Of a stretch of 64,000 bases of DNA, positions 51,285 through 61,412 are shown piece by piece. The position numbers and the translations under genes are program-made. The notes under the pieces are model-generated. The model worked only from the letters and a program-made list of their open reading frames with translations. It made no database searches and had not been told where the DNA came from. Origin of the DNA: Dyella terrae (GTDB lineage: Bacteria > Pseudomonadota > Gammaproteobacteria > Xanthomonadales > Rhodanobacteraceae); contig NZ_SIZZ01000002.1 in NCBI RefSeq assembly GCF_004322705.1, forward strand, positions 248,001-312,000, given 5' to 3'. Every line of letters starts with the position of its first letter. Position 1 is the stretch's first letter.

Positions 51285-53507
51285 CTTTGACGCCCGGTGA
51301 CGTCGCCAGGCTTCGGCAACCATCGTCCACGGCTGGAAGCGGAAGCTCAGCTCGTGCTCGCCCGCTGGCACGCAGACGGCACGGAACATGCCGTTGGCGC
51401 GATGCGTGGCGACCGGTGCGCCGTCGATGCGCGCCTGCCAGCCCGGAAAGTCCAGTTCACTGACCACGACCCAGCCCGCGCCCTGCGGTGAGGATGTGCG
51501 CAGGCTTAGCGACGTGTGTGAGTGCTGGATGTTCGACACCGCCACGCGTGCCGCGCAGGACGGTGCAGTGGACAAGGCTTCCGCGCGATCGGCTGCATCA
51601 CGCGGTGTCAGCCAAAAGGCATCGCGGAACGGCGTGGTGGCCCATTGCTCCGGCGTGGGGCCTGCATCCGACGTCAGCATGGTGGTCGGCATGAGGATGC
51701 CCGGATACGCGCGCGTGTTGCGCCACACCTCCGTATGGCCCTCGAGGACCTTCTCAAAGCCTTCGGGCATGCCGGCGTCGGCTACGCCCGGCGCGGGTTG
51801 GGCCCGGATTGCAAACTGCGCATTCAGCAGCCCGCTGACCGTGCCACCTGGCCCAGCGTTGTAAGGACGCACGGGCCACGGCTCCTGCATGCTGACGCGT
51901 GCGCCATACCACGTGTCGTAGAGGGCATATCGCAGCGGGTTGTAGCCCTGCGTCGAGCGAATGCCGGCCACCATGACGAGATTGTCCCAGCCGGCAAGGA
52001 CCTTGACGGGTTCCACGCGTGCAGGCAGCCCAAACGCCGGGTCATTGGCGTGGGCCAGGAGATAGTCCGCCGCGCCGTCGCGCATGACGAAGCGCGAGTA
52101 ATCCTTGCCTTCGTTGAACGTGCCATTGAGATTGAAACTGCGATAGTCGACGACGACGATCGCCATCAACCAGAACACCAGGTGCGCCGGCGAGACGCGC
52201 AGCCGCCAGTACGCGACGGCGCAAACCAGTGCAGCGGAGATGCTTGCGACCTGCCAGCGCACGCCATCCGCACGCATGGTGAGGCTGGCCACCACCAGCC
52301 AGAGCGCGGCGATGGCGAGGATGCGTGAGCGCTCCCGGGTGTCGGCAAGGTTGAGATGGGTCGCGCCCACGGCTACCGCCATCGCGAGCGCCAGATTGAT
52401 CAGGTAGGCGGCGTCGGAGGGGCGGCGGAACTGTTTGACGCCCGGCAGCCACTGGTAAAGCCATCCATAGAACGGAGTGTGCGTGCCAAGGCCATAGAGG
52501 ATCGCCAGGAGGACGGCGCTGGCCAGAAAGATCAGCAGCGTGCGCTGACCCGACATCCGCCACGCCCGGCCGAGCCCGAGCAGCATCAACGAGGGCAAGG
52601 CACCGATGTAGAAGAACGCTTCGACGATCGACGCTGGGCCGTCGTACGGCCCGCGCAACGCATGCAGGCCATTGGGCAGCAGGAGCGTGATGAAGGAGCG
52701 CCAGGTCAGGGAACCCGGCGTGGCCGCGTCGAGAGGCAGTTCGGCACGGTTGGACAGCGAGGCAAAGGCTGCGCTCAACAGCAACTGCGGCAGCGCCAGC
52801 GCCAGCGCCAGCACGCCCGCGATCAACACGCCGGCCAGCCACATCCAGCGTTGCCGCACGACATACGCCGACCACTGCGACCACGTCGCCACGATGCCGA
52901 AGCCGATCAGCATCAGGGCCATCAGGTACGAGAACTGCACCAGCGAAGTCAGCATCAGGCCCGCGCCCAGCCCCAGCAGCGCACCACGCCCGAGGCACGG
53001 CGCGGCGATGAAACGCTGCAAGGCCAGCCACACGACTGGTGCCCATGCATAAGCAATGACGATCGACACGTGCTCGAGCCGGGCAGACGCCACGCCGCCG
53101 GCGAGATACACCAATGCACCAAGGAGCGCGCCCAGCTCGCTCGTCTTCAGGTGACGCAACAGGGCGAGCATGGCGCACGCGCCCATCAACAGGTGAAGCA
53201 GCACGCCCCACGCAAACCAGGTCTGGCCCGGCATCGCCGGAATCATCATCCAGCCGGTGATCAGCGGCGAGAAGAGCATGCCTTGCGGGTCGGCGATCTG
53301 TGGATAGCCACCGTAGATATACGGGTTCCACCAGGGTGCCAGGCCATGGCGCAGGCTATGGGCGTTGAAGAACAGCGTCGGGTAAAACTCATCGGCGGCG
53401 TCCCAGGGCAGGACGCGCTTGCCCAGCAGCAACCGTGCATGCAACACGAACCATGCGAGGGCGAGCGCGCCGAAGCTTCGCCACGGCGAACGTTGCCACC
53501 AACTCAT
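51279..53507 (-). CDS. YfhO-like multi-pass membrane protein
   Basis: A 742-residue integral membrane protein with roughly a dozen helices in its first 450 residues and a periplasmic C-terminal domain. The start MSWWQRSPWRSFGALALAWF and the motif WDAADEFYPTLFFNAHSL, then HGLAPWWNPYIYGGYPQIAD, resemble GT-C/YfhO proteins that build or decorate envelope glycolipids; YfhO itself is needed for lipoteichoic-acid glycosylation in Gram-positive bacteria. AAGGGA precedes the ATG. It follows the LtaS-like gene by 95 bases on the same strand, so the two may cooperate on a cell-envelope polymer. Confidence 0.82.
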   Translation of the reverse strand: MSWWQRSPWRSFGALALAWFVLHARLLLGKRVLPWDAADEFYPTLFFNAHSLRHGLAPWWNPYIYGGYPQIADPQGMLFSPLITGWMMIPAMPGQTWFAWGVLLHLLMGACAMLALLRHLKTSELGALLGALVYLAGGVASARLEHVSIVIAYAWAPVVWLALQRFIAAPCLGRGALLGLGAGLMLTSLVQFSYLMALMLIGFGIVATWSQWSAYVVRQRWMWLAGVLIAGVLALALALPQLLLSAAFASLSNRAELPLDAATPGSLTWRSFITLLLPNGLHALRGPYDGPASIVEAFFYIGALPSLMLLGLGRAWRMSGQRTLLIFLASAVLLAILYGLGTHTPFYGWLYQWLPGVKQFRRPSDAAYLINLALAMAVAVGATHLNLADTRERSRILAIAALWLVVASLTMRADGVRWQVASISAALVCAVAYWRLRVSPAHLVFWLMAIVVVDYRSFNLNGTFNEGKDYSRFVMRDGAADYLLAHANDPAFGLPARVEPVKVLAGWDNLVMVAGIRSTQGYNPLRYALYDTWYGARVSMQEPWPVRPYNAGPGGTVSGLLNAQFAIRAQPAPGVADAGMPEGFEKVLEGHTEVWRNTRAYPGILMPTTMLTSDAGPTPEQWATTPFRDAFWLTPRDAADRAEALSTAPSCAARVAVSNIQHSHTSLSLRTSSPQGAGWVVVSELDFPGWQARIDGAPVATHRANGMFRAVCVPAGEHELSFRFQPWTMVAEAWRRHRASKL

Positions 53508-53602
53508 GCAGTATCCCTTTCACGCAGGCGGTCACGATGCGTGACACGCGATCCGCTGATTGTGAGGGAAAAGCGGGCGTCAGGCGACGCCCGCTCGAGG
53601 TT

Positions 53603-55606
53603 TCAGTGCAACACGACCGAGCCAGCCGGCGCCGGTTCGCCATTTTCCAGCGGCTTCACGGGCGTGTTGTCGTCCGGGCGCTTGCCCAGGCGCTGCGTTT
53701 TGTAGAGGTTGGCGGCCACTTGGTAGTACGCCGTCGCCTGGTCCACCTGGGCCTGGTCCACCGGCTTCACCGGCGTGCCGTCGCCCGTTTCGAAATCGGG
53801 CTTCATCTGCTCAAGCTTGCGCTGCGGTTCAAGCACCGTCAGTACGTCACCCTGCAGGAAGCCGAGCTTCTCGTAGGTCGCCGGGAAGGCACGCTCGCGG
53901 CCCGGTTCGGCCTGGAAGATGTCGTAGCCAAAGAAGCGGCTGCGGTAGCTGAAGTTCAGCAGGCCAAGCACCGTCGGCATGATGTCGATCTGGCTCATCT
54001 GGCGATGGATGCGCTGCGGTTCGATGTGCTTGGGCGCGAAGATCCACAGCGGGATGTGATAACGGTTGATCGGCACGCTGGTGCGGCCGGCGCTCGACGC
54101 GCAGTGATCGGCCGTGATGACAAAGATGGTGTCATCGAAGTAAGGCTTCTCGCGCGCACGCTTGATGAAGTCGGCGATCGACCAGTCCGTATACGCCACG
54201 GCCGCTTCGCGCGTGCCGTTCTTCTGCGGTACGCGATTGGCCGGCACCGTGAAGGGGCGATGGTTGGACGTGGTCATGATGTGCAGGAAGAACGGCTTGC
54301 CGTCCTTGTGGATGCTGTCCATCTGGCCCAGCGCCAGCGTGTACAGGTCTTCGTCGGCCACGCCCCAGACGTTTTCGTGATGGATCACGGCGTCCTTGGG
54401 GATGTCGTTGCGATCGACCGCGCGATAGCCGTTGTGGTTGAAGAAGTAGTTCATGTTGTCGAAGTAGCCGTAGCCACCGTAGACAAAGTCCGACTGATAG
54501 CCGCGATCGTTGAAAACGTTCGCCACCGAGAACAGATTCTCGTTGTTATGCGCCTTCACCAGCGAATCGCCCGGCGTGGGCGGAATCGCCAGCGACAGGG
54601 CCTCCAGGCCGCGCACCGTGCGGGTGCCGTTGGCGTAGAGGTTGTCGAAGAACAGGCTGTCGTTGACCAGTGCGTCGAGGTTGGGGGTGATGCCGCGATC
54701 GTCGCCGAAGGTCTTCATGAAGTCGGCCGAGAAGCTCTCGATGCTGATCAGCACGACGTTGAGGTGCTTCTCCGGGCCGGCGTGGCGGATTTCGCGCGTC
54801 AGATCGTACGGGTCGTCATTGATGAACGTCGCCTCGGGCGTCTTCAGCATGGCGCGCACGTCGCGATACGCTTGCTCTTCGGGCAGCGTCAGGTAGAAGC
54901 GCGAGTAGTCGAGGTGGCTGCTGCGGAAGGCGGCGAAGAATTCGAAGATGCCGTTGCCAGACAGCTCATTGACGAAAGTGTTGTCGGTGCGGTCCTTCAG
55001 CGTGCCCTTGACGCCGATCGCCAATACGACCGTCGCCAGCAACCACACCAGCACCACCTTGCCGCGCTGCAGGAAACGCGTGCCGCCGTCCTGTGTGCGC
55101 AGGCCGCGACGCGTCACAAACACGATGACCAGCACCGCCAGCGCGAGCAGGCTCAGCCACTTGCCGATCGGATAGGACTCGCGGATATTGCCGATGACTT
55201 CGGTGGTGTAGACCAGATAGTCCACTGCAATGAAGTTGAAGCGCGTGCCGAATTCGTTCCAGAACACCAGCTCCGACGCGCCCACGAACATCAGCCAGTA
55301 GAGCAGGGCGGCGCCGATGATGTAGAGCGCCCATTGCCCCGCGCGCGAGACGTACGCACGGCGCGGCATCAGCCACAGGAAAAGCACCAGCGGCCAGGCG
55401 ACGAAGACGAACGTCACCAGGTCATAAACGAAACCGACGCCAAAGGCATAACCCCAGTAGAGCAGGCTGTGCGGCACGCCGCTTCCGGACATGTAAAGCA
55501 GGATCAGGCGCGTGAGTGCACCCAATACGACGTAGGCAATGCCCAGCCACCAGAGTGGGCGGAATCGCTGGCGCAGCGGGCTGGCGTGAATGTCAGTCGA
55601 GCTCAA
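53603..55606 (-). CDS. LtaS-like phosphoglycerol transferase (alkaline-phosphatase-fold)
   Basis: Membrane-anchored sulfatase-fold enzyme of the lipoteichoic-acid synthase family. In proteobacteria such enzymes add phosphoglycerol or phosphoethanolamine to periplasmic glucans or lipids. Five membrane helices occupy the first ~190 residues. The catalytic domain shows LNVVLISIESFSADFMKTFG, the nucleophile threonine in ANGTRTVRGLEAL, HIMTTSNHRPF and ITADHCASSAG. The start TTG 55606 is supported by GGAG seven bases upstream. The 667-residue length is normal. Specific acceptor unknown. Confidence 0.9.
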   Translation of the reverse strand: MSSTDIHASPLRQRFRPLWWLGIAYVVLGALTRLILLYMSGSGVPHSLLYWGYAFGVGFVYDLVTFVFVAWPLVLFLWLMPRRAYVSRAGQWALYIIGAALLYWLMFVGASELVFWNEFGTRFNFIAVDYLVYTTEVIGNIRESYPIGKWLSLLALAVLVIVFVTRRGLRTQDGGTRFLQRGKVVLVWLLATVVLAIGVKGTLKDRTDNTFVNELSGNGIFEFFAAFRSSHLDYSRFYLTLPEEQAYRDVRAMLKTPEATFINDDPYDLTREIRHAGPEKHLNVVLISIESFSADFMKTFGDDRGITPNLDALVNDSLFFDNLYANGTRTVRGLEALSLAIPPTPGDSLVKAHNNENLFSVANVFNDRGYQSDFVYGGYGYFDNMNYFFNHNGYRAVDRNDIPKDAVIHHENVWGVADEDLYTLALGQMDSIHKDGKPFFLHIMTTSNHRPFTVPANRVPQKNGTREAAVAYTDWSIADFIKRAREKPYFDDTIFVITADHCASSAGRTSVPINRYHIPLWIFAPKHIEPQRIHRQMSQIDIMPTVLGLLNFSYRSRFFGYDIFQAEPGRERAFPATYEKLGFLQGDVLTVLEPQRKLEQMKPDFETGDGTPVKPVDQAQVDQATAYYQVAANLYKTQRLGKRPDDNTPVKPLENGEPAPAGSVVLH

Positions 55607-55779
55607 GGGGCGACTCCGAACACAAGTGGTTGAATTAACCTAATTTTACAAGGGCGTTACAGCAAGACGAGCTTTATACCCGGTTTTGTCTTAGGAGCGC
55701 ATTTGTTGTTCGGGAGGTGGGACTGGAGGAGGAGGTGGCATCTCGTCGGCCGGTACTCGCTACCTTCCCCTTTGCCGTC

Positions 55780-55799
55780 ATTCCGGCGCAGGCCGGAAT
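55780..55799. repeat. Extragenic palindrome upstream of cca 3' end
   Basis: ATTCCGGC (55780-55787) and GCCGGAAT (55792-55799) with loop GCAG, followed by CCAGTGGAG; another member of the dispersed palindrome family seen at 11339 and 20644. Confidence 0.8.
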
Positions 55800-55860
55800 C
55801 CAGTGGAGTACGGCGTGCGCAGCACACACTAAAGAGGGGGCTATATCTCTCGAAACCTCG

Positions 55861-57084
55861 TCAACCCCGCGCCACCCCATCAATCGCCTTCACCCTTTCC
55901 CTCTCCATCGCCTCACCGACGGCTGGCCCCTGCAACCCCCTGGCCACCAGCGGTCCCGCCTGGATCGCCGCCGCCGCATCCCGCGCCGCGCGCAGAAAGT
56001 CGGCCTGCGGATAGGCATCGTTCTCGTGCCCGAGGCGGCCCCGCTTGTCGGCCAGGCAGGCGGCAAGAAACACATCCAGCCTTTCAGGGCGACGCAAGGC
56101 ATCGAGCGACATCAGCAGCTTCAGCACGGTCGACGACTTGAGCTCGAAGGCCCGGTGCGCATTCAGATGCTCGCGGCACACGCGCTCCGCCAGGATGGCA
56201 TGCTCGGTCGGGACTTTCAGTCGCGATGACAAGGCTTGCAGTGGTTCAAGCCCGGCATGCTCGTGGCCGACATGGCGGGGTAGTTCGTCGGCGGGCGTCA
56301 GCGCTTTGCCAAGGTCGTGCGTCAGCGCGCAATAGCCCACGAGGTCGTTGCCCGGCGCGATGCGTGCGGCGGCATCGACCACCATCTCGACATGCACGCC
56401 GGTATCGATCTCGGGATGGAACTCAGCGCGCTGCGGCACGCCGTAAAGGGCATCCACTTCCGGAAACAGGGCCGCCAGCGCACCGCTCTCGCGCAACACG
56501 CGCAAAAAGGCCGACGGTTGCGCTTCGCCAAGGGCGCGGCGTGTTTCCTGCCAGACGCGTTCGGGCACCAGATGATCGACCTCCCCGTCGCGCACCATCT
56601 GCTGCATCAGCGCCATCGTTTCCGGCGCCACCGTGAAGCCCAGCGGTGCGAAGCGCGCGGCAAAACGAGCGACGCGCAGGAGGCGCACGGGATCCTCGAC
56701 GAACGCATCGGACACATGGCGCAGCACGCGCGCCTCGATATCGGCGACCCCATGGAACGGATCGACCAGGCTGCCGTCTTCATCCTGGGCAATGGCATTG
56801 ATGGTGAGGTCGCGGCGCGCGAGGTCTTCCTCCAGCGTCACTGACGGGTCGGCCTGGAACGCGAAGCCGTGATAGCCGCGCCCGGTCTTCCGTTCGGTAC
56901 GTGCGAGCGCGTATTCCTCACCCGTCTTCGGATGAAGGAACACGGGGAAGTCCTTGCCGACGGGACGGAAGCCCTGCGCCAGCATGTCGTCGGGCATGGC
57001 GCCCACCACGACGTGATCGTGGTCGGTGACGGGACGCTGCAGGAGTTGGTCGCGGACGGCGCCGCCGACGAGGTAGATGCGCAT
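55861..57084 (-). CDS. cca: Multifunctional CCA tRNA nucleotidyltransferase
   Basis: Adds or repairs the 3' CCA of tRNAs. The 407 residues start [12 protein letters not shown], with the metal-binding aspartates in TDHDHVVVG, and [15 protein letters not shown] is the class II head. An HD phosphohydrolase domain follows ([25 protein letters not shown]), which marks the multifunctional gammaproteobacterial enzyme with 2',3'-cyclic phosphodiesterase and phosphatase activities. The start ATG 57084 is unambiguous. It overlaps nothing and lies 52 bases downstream of the alcohol dehydrogenase gene. Confidence 0.96.
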   Translation of the reverse strand: MRIYLVGGAVRDQLLQRPVTDHDHVVVGAMPDDMLAQGFRPVGKDFPVFLHPKTGEEYALARTERKTGRGYHGFAFQADPSVTLEEDLARRDLTINAIAQDEDGSLVDPFHGVADIEARVLRHVSDAFVEDPVRLLRVARFAARFAPLGFTVAPETMALMQQMVRDGEVDHLVPERVWQETRRALGEAQPSAFLRVLRESGALAALFPEVDALYGVPQRAEFHPEIDTGVHVEMVVDAAARIAPGNDLVGYCALTHDLGKALTPADELPRHVGHEHAGLEPLQALSSRLKVPTEHAILAERVCREHLNAHRAFELKSSTVLKLLMSLDALRRPERLDVFLAACLADKRGRLGHENDAYPQADFLRAARDAAAAIQAGPLVARGLQGPAVGEAMERERVKAIDGVARG

Positions 57085-57136
57085 GGGCCCGATTCTAAGG
57101 GCAGCGGACGCGCCGGCGGCAACCGACGCGCGTGGC

Positions 57137-58162
57137 TTACCCCATGTCGAGCACGATGCGTCCTTCGATCTGCCCCTTCTGCATGCGCTCGAACACGCTG
57201 TTGATGTCGTCCAGTCTTGCCGTGGAAACGGTGGCCTTCACCTGGCCGTTGCCGGCAAACGCGAGCGCTTCCTGCAAGTCCAGCCGGGTGCCGACAATCG
57301 AGCCGCGCACGGTGACGCCGCCCAGCACCATGTCAAAAATGGGCAGCGGAAAACTGCCGGGCGGAAGCCCCGTGAGTGACACCGTTCCACCGCGACGGAC
57401 CATGCCCAGCGCCTGCTCGAACGCTTTGGGCGAAACCGCCGTCACCAGCACGCCGTGCCCTCCGCCTATCTCCTTGCGGATAAAGGCCGCCGGATCGGTC
57501 TTCATGGCATTGACCGCCACTTCAGCGCCCAGCTTTTTGGCGAGCTCGAGCTTGGCGTCGTCGACGTCGACAGCGGCTACGTGCAGTCCCATCGCGCGTG
57601 CGTACTGCACGGCCATGTGGCCGAGCCCGCCAATGCCGGAGATGACGACCCAGTGACCCGGCTTCGCCTCCGTGACCTTCAGGCCCTTGTAGACCGTGAC
57701 GCCAGCACAGAGCACCGGCGCGATCTCGATGTAGTCGGATCTCGCCGGGAGGTGACCGACATACGCCGCATCGGCGAGCGCGTAATCGGCGAAGCCGCCA
57801 TTCACCGAATACCCGGTGTTCTGCTGTGTTTCGCACAGCGTCTCCCACCCGCCGAGGCAGTACTCGCAGTGACCACACGTGGAATGCAGCCACGGCACGC
57901 CGACCCGGTCACCTTCCTTCACCACGGTGACGCCCTGGCCGACTGCCGCCACTTCGCCGACGCCTTCATGTCCGGGGATGAAAGGCGGGTTCGGCTTCAC
58001 CGGCCAGTCGCCGTCGATGGCGTGCAGGTCGGTGTGACAGACGCCAGAAGCGCGAATGCGCACCAGAATCTGTCCCGGGCCCGGCGTAGGCACCGGCACT
58101 TCGCGAATGTCCAGGGGTTTGCCAAAGGCGGAACAGACGGCGGCTTTCATCGTGGCAGGCAT
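57137..58162 (-). CDS. adhP: Zinc-dependent alcohol dehydrogenase (AdhP type)
   Basis: NAD-dependent medium-chain alcohol dehydrogenase that interconverts ethanol or other primary alcohols and aldehydes. The catalytic zinc ligands are in GVCHTDLHA and GHEGVGEV; the structural zinc cluster is [17 protein letters not shown]. The cofactor loop is [15 protein letters not shown]. The length of 341 residues is normal. The start at 58162 ([13 protein letters not shown]) has GGAGAG upstream; ATG 58150 is an alternative. It shares direction with cca. Confidence 0.95.
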   Translation of the reverse strand: MPATMKAAVCSAFGKPLDIREVPVPTPGPGQILVRIRASGVCHTDLHAIDGDWPVKPNPPFIPGHEGVGEVAAVGQGVTVVKEGDRVGVPWLHSTCGHCEYCLGGWETLCETQQNTGYSVNGGFADYALADAAYVGHLPARSDYIEIAPVLCAGVTVYKGLKVTEAKPGHWVVISGIGGLGHMAVQYARAMGLHVAAVDVDDAKLELAKKLGAEVAVNAMKTDPAAFIRKEIGGGHGVLVTAVSPKAFEQALGMVRRGGTVSLTGLPPGSFPLPIFDMVLGGVTVRGSIVGTRLDLQEALAFAGNGQVKATVSTARLDDINSVFERMQKGQIEGRIVLDMG

Positions 58163-58253
58163 GGCCAGGGCTCTCCGTGGACTGGGCAAGGAAGTCATCG
58201 TAGGGATGCTTCTGCATGGAAATTGCGAACAGTCCTAGTCCCGGACAAGGAAA

Positions 58254-58279
58254 AGCCCCGGGCATCGCTGCCCGGGGCT
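58254..58279 (-). terminator. Terminator of the 937-aa TonB receptor gene
   Basis: AGCCCCGGGCA (58254-58264) and TGCCCGGGGCT (58269-58279), perfect 11-bp stem with a four-base loop, followed on the minus strand by TTTTCCTTG. Confidence 0.88.
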
Positions 58280-58305
58280 CGTCGTCCTTCGACTTCGGGT
58301 GCCGG

Positions 58306-61119
58306 TTACATCTTCACTTTCACGCCCAGGTTGAAGAAGCGTCCCACGATGCCGGAATACCCATACGTCGGGTTGTAGTTCAACGCGGCGTAGTTGAGCG
58401 GATCCAGCGGCGGCTTGCGATCAAACGCATTGAGGATCGAGCCGAAAATGGACACGTGGTCGTTGAAGTCGTAGCTGCCGGTGAGGTCGAAGGTGGTGAT
58501 CGACGACATGCGGCAATCGGCCGGGAACGGCGCGCCGGTGTTGGTGTTGGTGGAGAAGCACCCATCGGTGATGTCAGGTGCGGTCAACGACAGGCCGCTG
58601 GTGTAGTACAGCGTGCCCGTCACCGTGAGCTTGTTCCACAGCAGGGTGTTGGCCCACGAACCACGCGTGCGCGGCGTACCTGCACCGGACGACACCACGT
58701 ACGGACCGTGCGTGCCGACGAAGCGCTGCACCGTGCCGTCCTCCGTGGTGAGATTCCATTCGAAGATCTGCGTAGCCGTGATCTCGCTGATCCATTCCAC
58801 GCTGTTGAACTTGAAGTCACCGCGCAGATCGGCGTCCAGGCCTTGCGTGGCCAGCTGGTTCTGGTTGACGTACGGCGCAGACACCACCACCGGACGCGCC
58901 AGCGCGTTCGGGAACTGCGGGTCGGGATTGTCGGCAATGATGTAGGAGCCGTTCGGCAGCGGCTCGCCTGCGTAATAGGCGGCCAGCACCGAGCTTGGAT
59001 CCTGTTGGGAGATCACGCCGGTCTTCTTGATGTTGTAGTAATCCAGCGACAGGCTCACCTGTTGCCACGGCTGCAGCACGATGCCGAAGGTGTAGCTCTT
59101 GGACTTTTCAGGCCGCACGTTCGGGTTGGCCGACGTCAGGAACGCCAGCGGGTAGGGCTGCACATAACCATTGTTGCCATGGGCCGCCTGGAAATCCGCC
59201 GGCGGCGTGTACGTGGTGAAACCTTCTGCCGCGCTCGAACCGTTCTCCGCGAAGCTTGGCGCGCGGAAGCCCTTGGAGAAGGTGCCTCGCAGGGCGAGCA
59301 TGTCGATCGGTTTCCACTTGAAGCCAACTTTCGGCGACACGTTGTTGCCGAAGTCGGAGTAGTGGTCGAAGCGAGCCGACAGATCCATTTCCAGCGACTG
59401 CAGCAGCGGCATCAGCAACTCGGCATACGCACCTTCGACGTTGCGACGGCCGATGGTGTGTGCGATGCCCAGGCCTTGCGCGGCCAGGTCCGGATTCAGG
59501 TCCGGGTCGTGCTGCTTCTCATAGCGCCAGTCCACGCCCACGCCCAGGCCCATCGGGCCGCCCGGCATATCCCACAACTCACGCGATGCGCGGAAGTCGT
59601 AGGAGTACAGGTCCGTGGTGGACTTCTTGCTCAGCGTCGGCGTCAGCGCATCCATCACCGCCCGGGAATTGGCCGACGGATTGATGAAGTTATACGTGCC
59701 GTTGGTGATGTCGCTGATCAGCTGGTTGTAGTTGAGGAACCCGTAGTTGTTGATGTCCAGCCAGGTATGGTTGAGCACCACCGCGGTGTCGTAATCCCAA
59801 CCCCAGGCGCGCCCGGTGACGCCGCCCTGCACGCGCAGGTTGTGGTTGGTGTTGTCCAGTGCGCCGAACTGCGTGCCGGGGAAGGCGTAGTTGATCAGTG
59901 CGTACTGACCTTGCGCAGCGAACGGGTTGTTCGGGTTGAGCGAGCCATCCGGCAGTGTCGGCGGGAGGGCGATCGACGTCGTATTACGCGGCGTGGTGCT
60001 CTGGATCTGCGTCGGCGCCGCCTGCGTCTGCACTTCGTTCTGGTAGTAACTCACGCCCAGGTAGGCCTTGGTGTCGTCACCGAGCTTCACGGTGAAGCGG
60101 CCGTACACACCCAGTCGCTCCTGTTCCGGTGCGATCTGGCCGTACTGCTTGGCGAAGTTCTGCGCGCAGTAGCTGCCCGGATTGGCCGGGTCGTTAGTCA
60201 CCAGGTTGGTGCCCGGTCCACAGGCGTTGAGCGGTTGCGAGACCGCGCCATCCAGCGGAATGCCCGAGGTGAGATCGCCTGGGCGGGCGAGCGTGCCGGG
60301 CGTCACCGTGCCGTAGATCGAGCCGGAGTTCTGGCTCGGCTGGCCGCCGGTCAGGTTATTGCCGCCGATCGAAGTGAGGTCAGCCGTGTTGTACGGGAAG
60401 CCACGGTCCTTGACCTTGATCGGATCATCCTTCTGGTATTCCACGCTCAGGTAGGCGTTGTGGCCGTCTTTCTGCAGATCGCCACCGCCCAGCAGGCCGG
60501 TGAAGCGTTTGGTGGTGCCGCCGCCGTGTTGCGAGGTACCGATTTCCGCCGTCGCCTCGCCACCTTTGTACGACGGCTTGAGGATGATGTTGACCACGCC
60601 GGCGATGGCGTCGGCGCCGTACAGGGACGATGCGCCGTCTTTGAGCACGTCGATGCGTTCGATCGCATTGACGGGAATTGTATTGAGGTCGACGAACGAG
60701 CGTTGTCCGTCATCGGCCAGTGCATAGGCGGCACTGCGACGACCGTCGACCAGCACGAGCGTCGAGTTCACGGTCAGGCCGCGCAGGGCGACGCCGGCCG
60801 AACCGGCAGCAAAGCCGGCCGTGAATGCGGTGGGAATCGAACCGCTGTTGTCGGCGGAAATGGCGCGTACCACGTCCGTCACCGTCTTCAGGCCGCTGCG
60901 CTCGATCTGTTGGGCGGTAATCACCGTCACCGGCGAGGGCGTTTCGACGTCGACGCGCGGAAGCGCCGAGCCCGTCACCGTAATCGTCTGGAGCTGTTTG
61001 GCCTGTTGTTCGCTGGGTGGCGGGTTCTGGTCTGCCGGGGGCGCGGTTTGCGCGAGAACTATTCCGACAGGAGAAAACAATAACCCAGCCAGAGCCAAGG
61101 CAAGCTTGTTGCGCTTCAT
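58306..61119 (-). CDS. Large TonB-dependent outer-membrane receptor
   Basis: Outer-membrane receptor of 937 residues. The signal peptide ends IVLAQ; a pre-plug region with LQTITVTGSALPRVDVETPS (TonB-box-like) follows. The plug contains GVALRGLTVNSTLVLVDGRR and VNAIERIDVLKDGASSLYGA. The C-terminal strand is RFFNLGVKVKM. The large size and SSLYGADAIAGVVNIILK motif resemble the Caulobacter/Xanthomonas receptors for complex carbohydrates or siderophores; the ligand is not identified. AGAGG precedes the ATG. A long non-coding region lies upstream. Confidence 0.93.
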   Translation of the reverse strand: MKRNKLALALAGLLFSPVGIVLAQTAPPADQNPPPSEQQAKQLQTITVTGSALPRVDVETPSPVTVITAQQIERSGLKTVTDVVRAISADNSGSIPTAFTAGFAAGSAGVALRGLTVNSTLVLVDGRRSAAYALADDGQRSFVDLNTIPVNAIERIDVLKDGASSLYGADAIAGVVNIILKPSYKGGEATAEIGTSQHGGGTTKRFTGLLGGGDLQKDGHNAYLSVEYQKDDPIKVKDRGFPYNTADLTSIGGNNLTGGQPSQNSGSIYGTVTPGTLARPGDLTSGIPLDGAVSQPLNACGPGTNLVTNDPANPGSYCAQNFAKQYGQIAPEQERLGVYGRFTVKLGDDTKAYLGVSYYQNEVQTQAAPTQIQSTTPRNTTSIALPPTLPDGSLNPNNPFAAQGQYALINYAFPGTQFGALDNTNHNLRVQGGVTGRAWGWDYDTAVVLNHTWLDINNYGFLNYNQLISDITNGTYNFINPSANSRAVMDALTPTLSKKSTTDLYSYDFRASRELWDMPGGPMGLGVGVDWRYEKQHDPDLNPDLAAQGLGIAHTIGRRNVEGAYAELLMPLLQSLEMDLSARFDHYSDFGNNVSPKVGFKWKPIDMLALRGTFSKGFRAPSFAENGSSAAEGFTTYTPPADFQAAHGNNGYVQPYPLAFLTSANPNVRPEKSKSYTFGIVLQPWQQVSLSLDYYNIKKTGVISQQDPSSVLAAYYAGEPLPNGSYIIADNPDPQFPNALARPVVVSAPYVNQNQLATQGLDADLRGDFKFNSVEWISEITATQIFEWNLTTEDGTVQRFVGTHGPYVVSSGAGTPRTRGSWANTLLWNKLTVTGTLYYTSGLSLTAPDITDGCFSTNTNTGAPFPADCRMSSITTFDLTGSYDFNDHVSIFGSILNAFDRKPPLDPLNYAALNYNPTYGYSGIVGRFFNLGVKVKM

Positions 61120-61302
61120 GGGATTAGCCTCTCTTTGTATGTGGCCTCGTTCTGCCAGGGGGATCTGTTCAGTGTTGGGGATGACCGCAAGTCACGGTCT
61201 TCACTGAACGCTGGCAGGCTGAGTCTTCCACTTTAAGATTGGCTTCACAAGTTCCCCGAAGTAATACCTAAGCCATTGCTAGGATTGGTTTTAAACGTAA
61301 CT

Positions 61303-61317
61303 TTATGCAAAGCATAA
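61303..61317. promoter_or_regulatory. Short palindrome TTATGC-AAA-GCATAA
   Basis: Exact six-base arms around AAA, about 185 bases upstream of the receptor start, in AT-rich sequence. It is a candidate operator or part of the promoter; no regulator can be named. Confidence 0.35.
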
Positions 61318-61392
61318 GTCGTGCCCATGGGGTGCGTGGCGATTATTTCTGCGGATTATTGGCTGATTATCTCTTTCGCGCGTGATTATTTT

Positions 61393-61412
61393 CGATTGGA
61401 CCGATCCAATCG
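61393..61412. promoter_or_regulatory. Perfect palindrome CGATTGGA-CCGA-TCCAATCG
   Basis: Eight-base arms with a four-base centre, 274 bases upstream of the receptor ATG. The flanks ATTT and AAAT extend the symmetry. The geometry suits a dimeric repressor such as a TetR-type protein; this is inference. Confidence 0.45.

Noticed and set aside
58216-61083. A 955-codon plus-strand frame
   Set aside because: Antisense shadow of the TonB receptor gene, with Arg/Val/His-rich nonsense composition.
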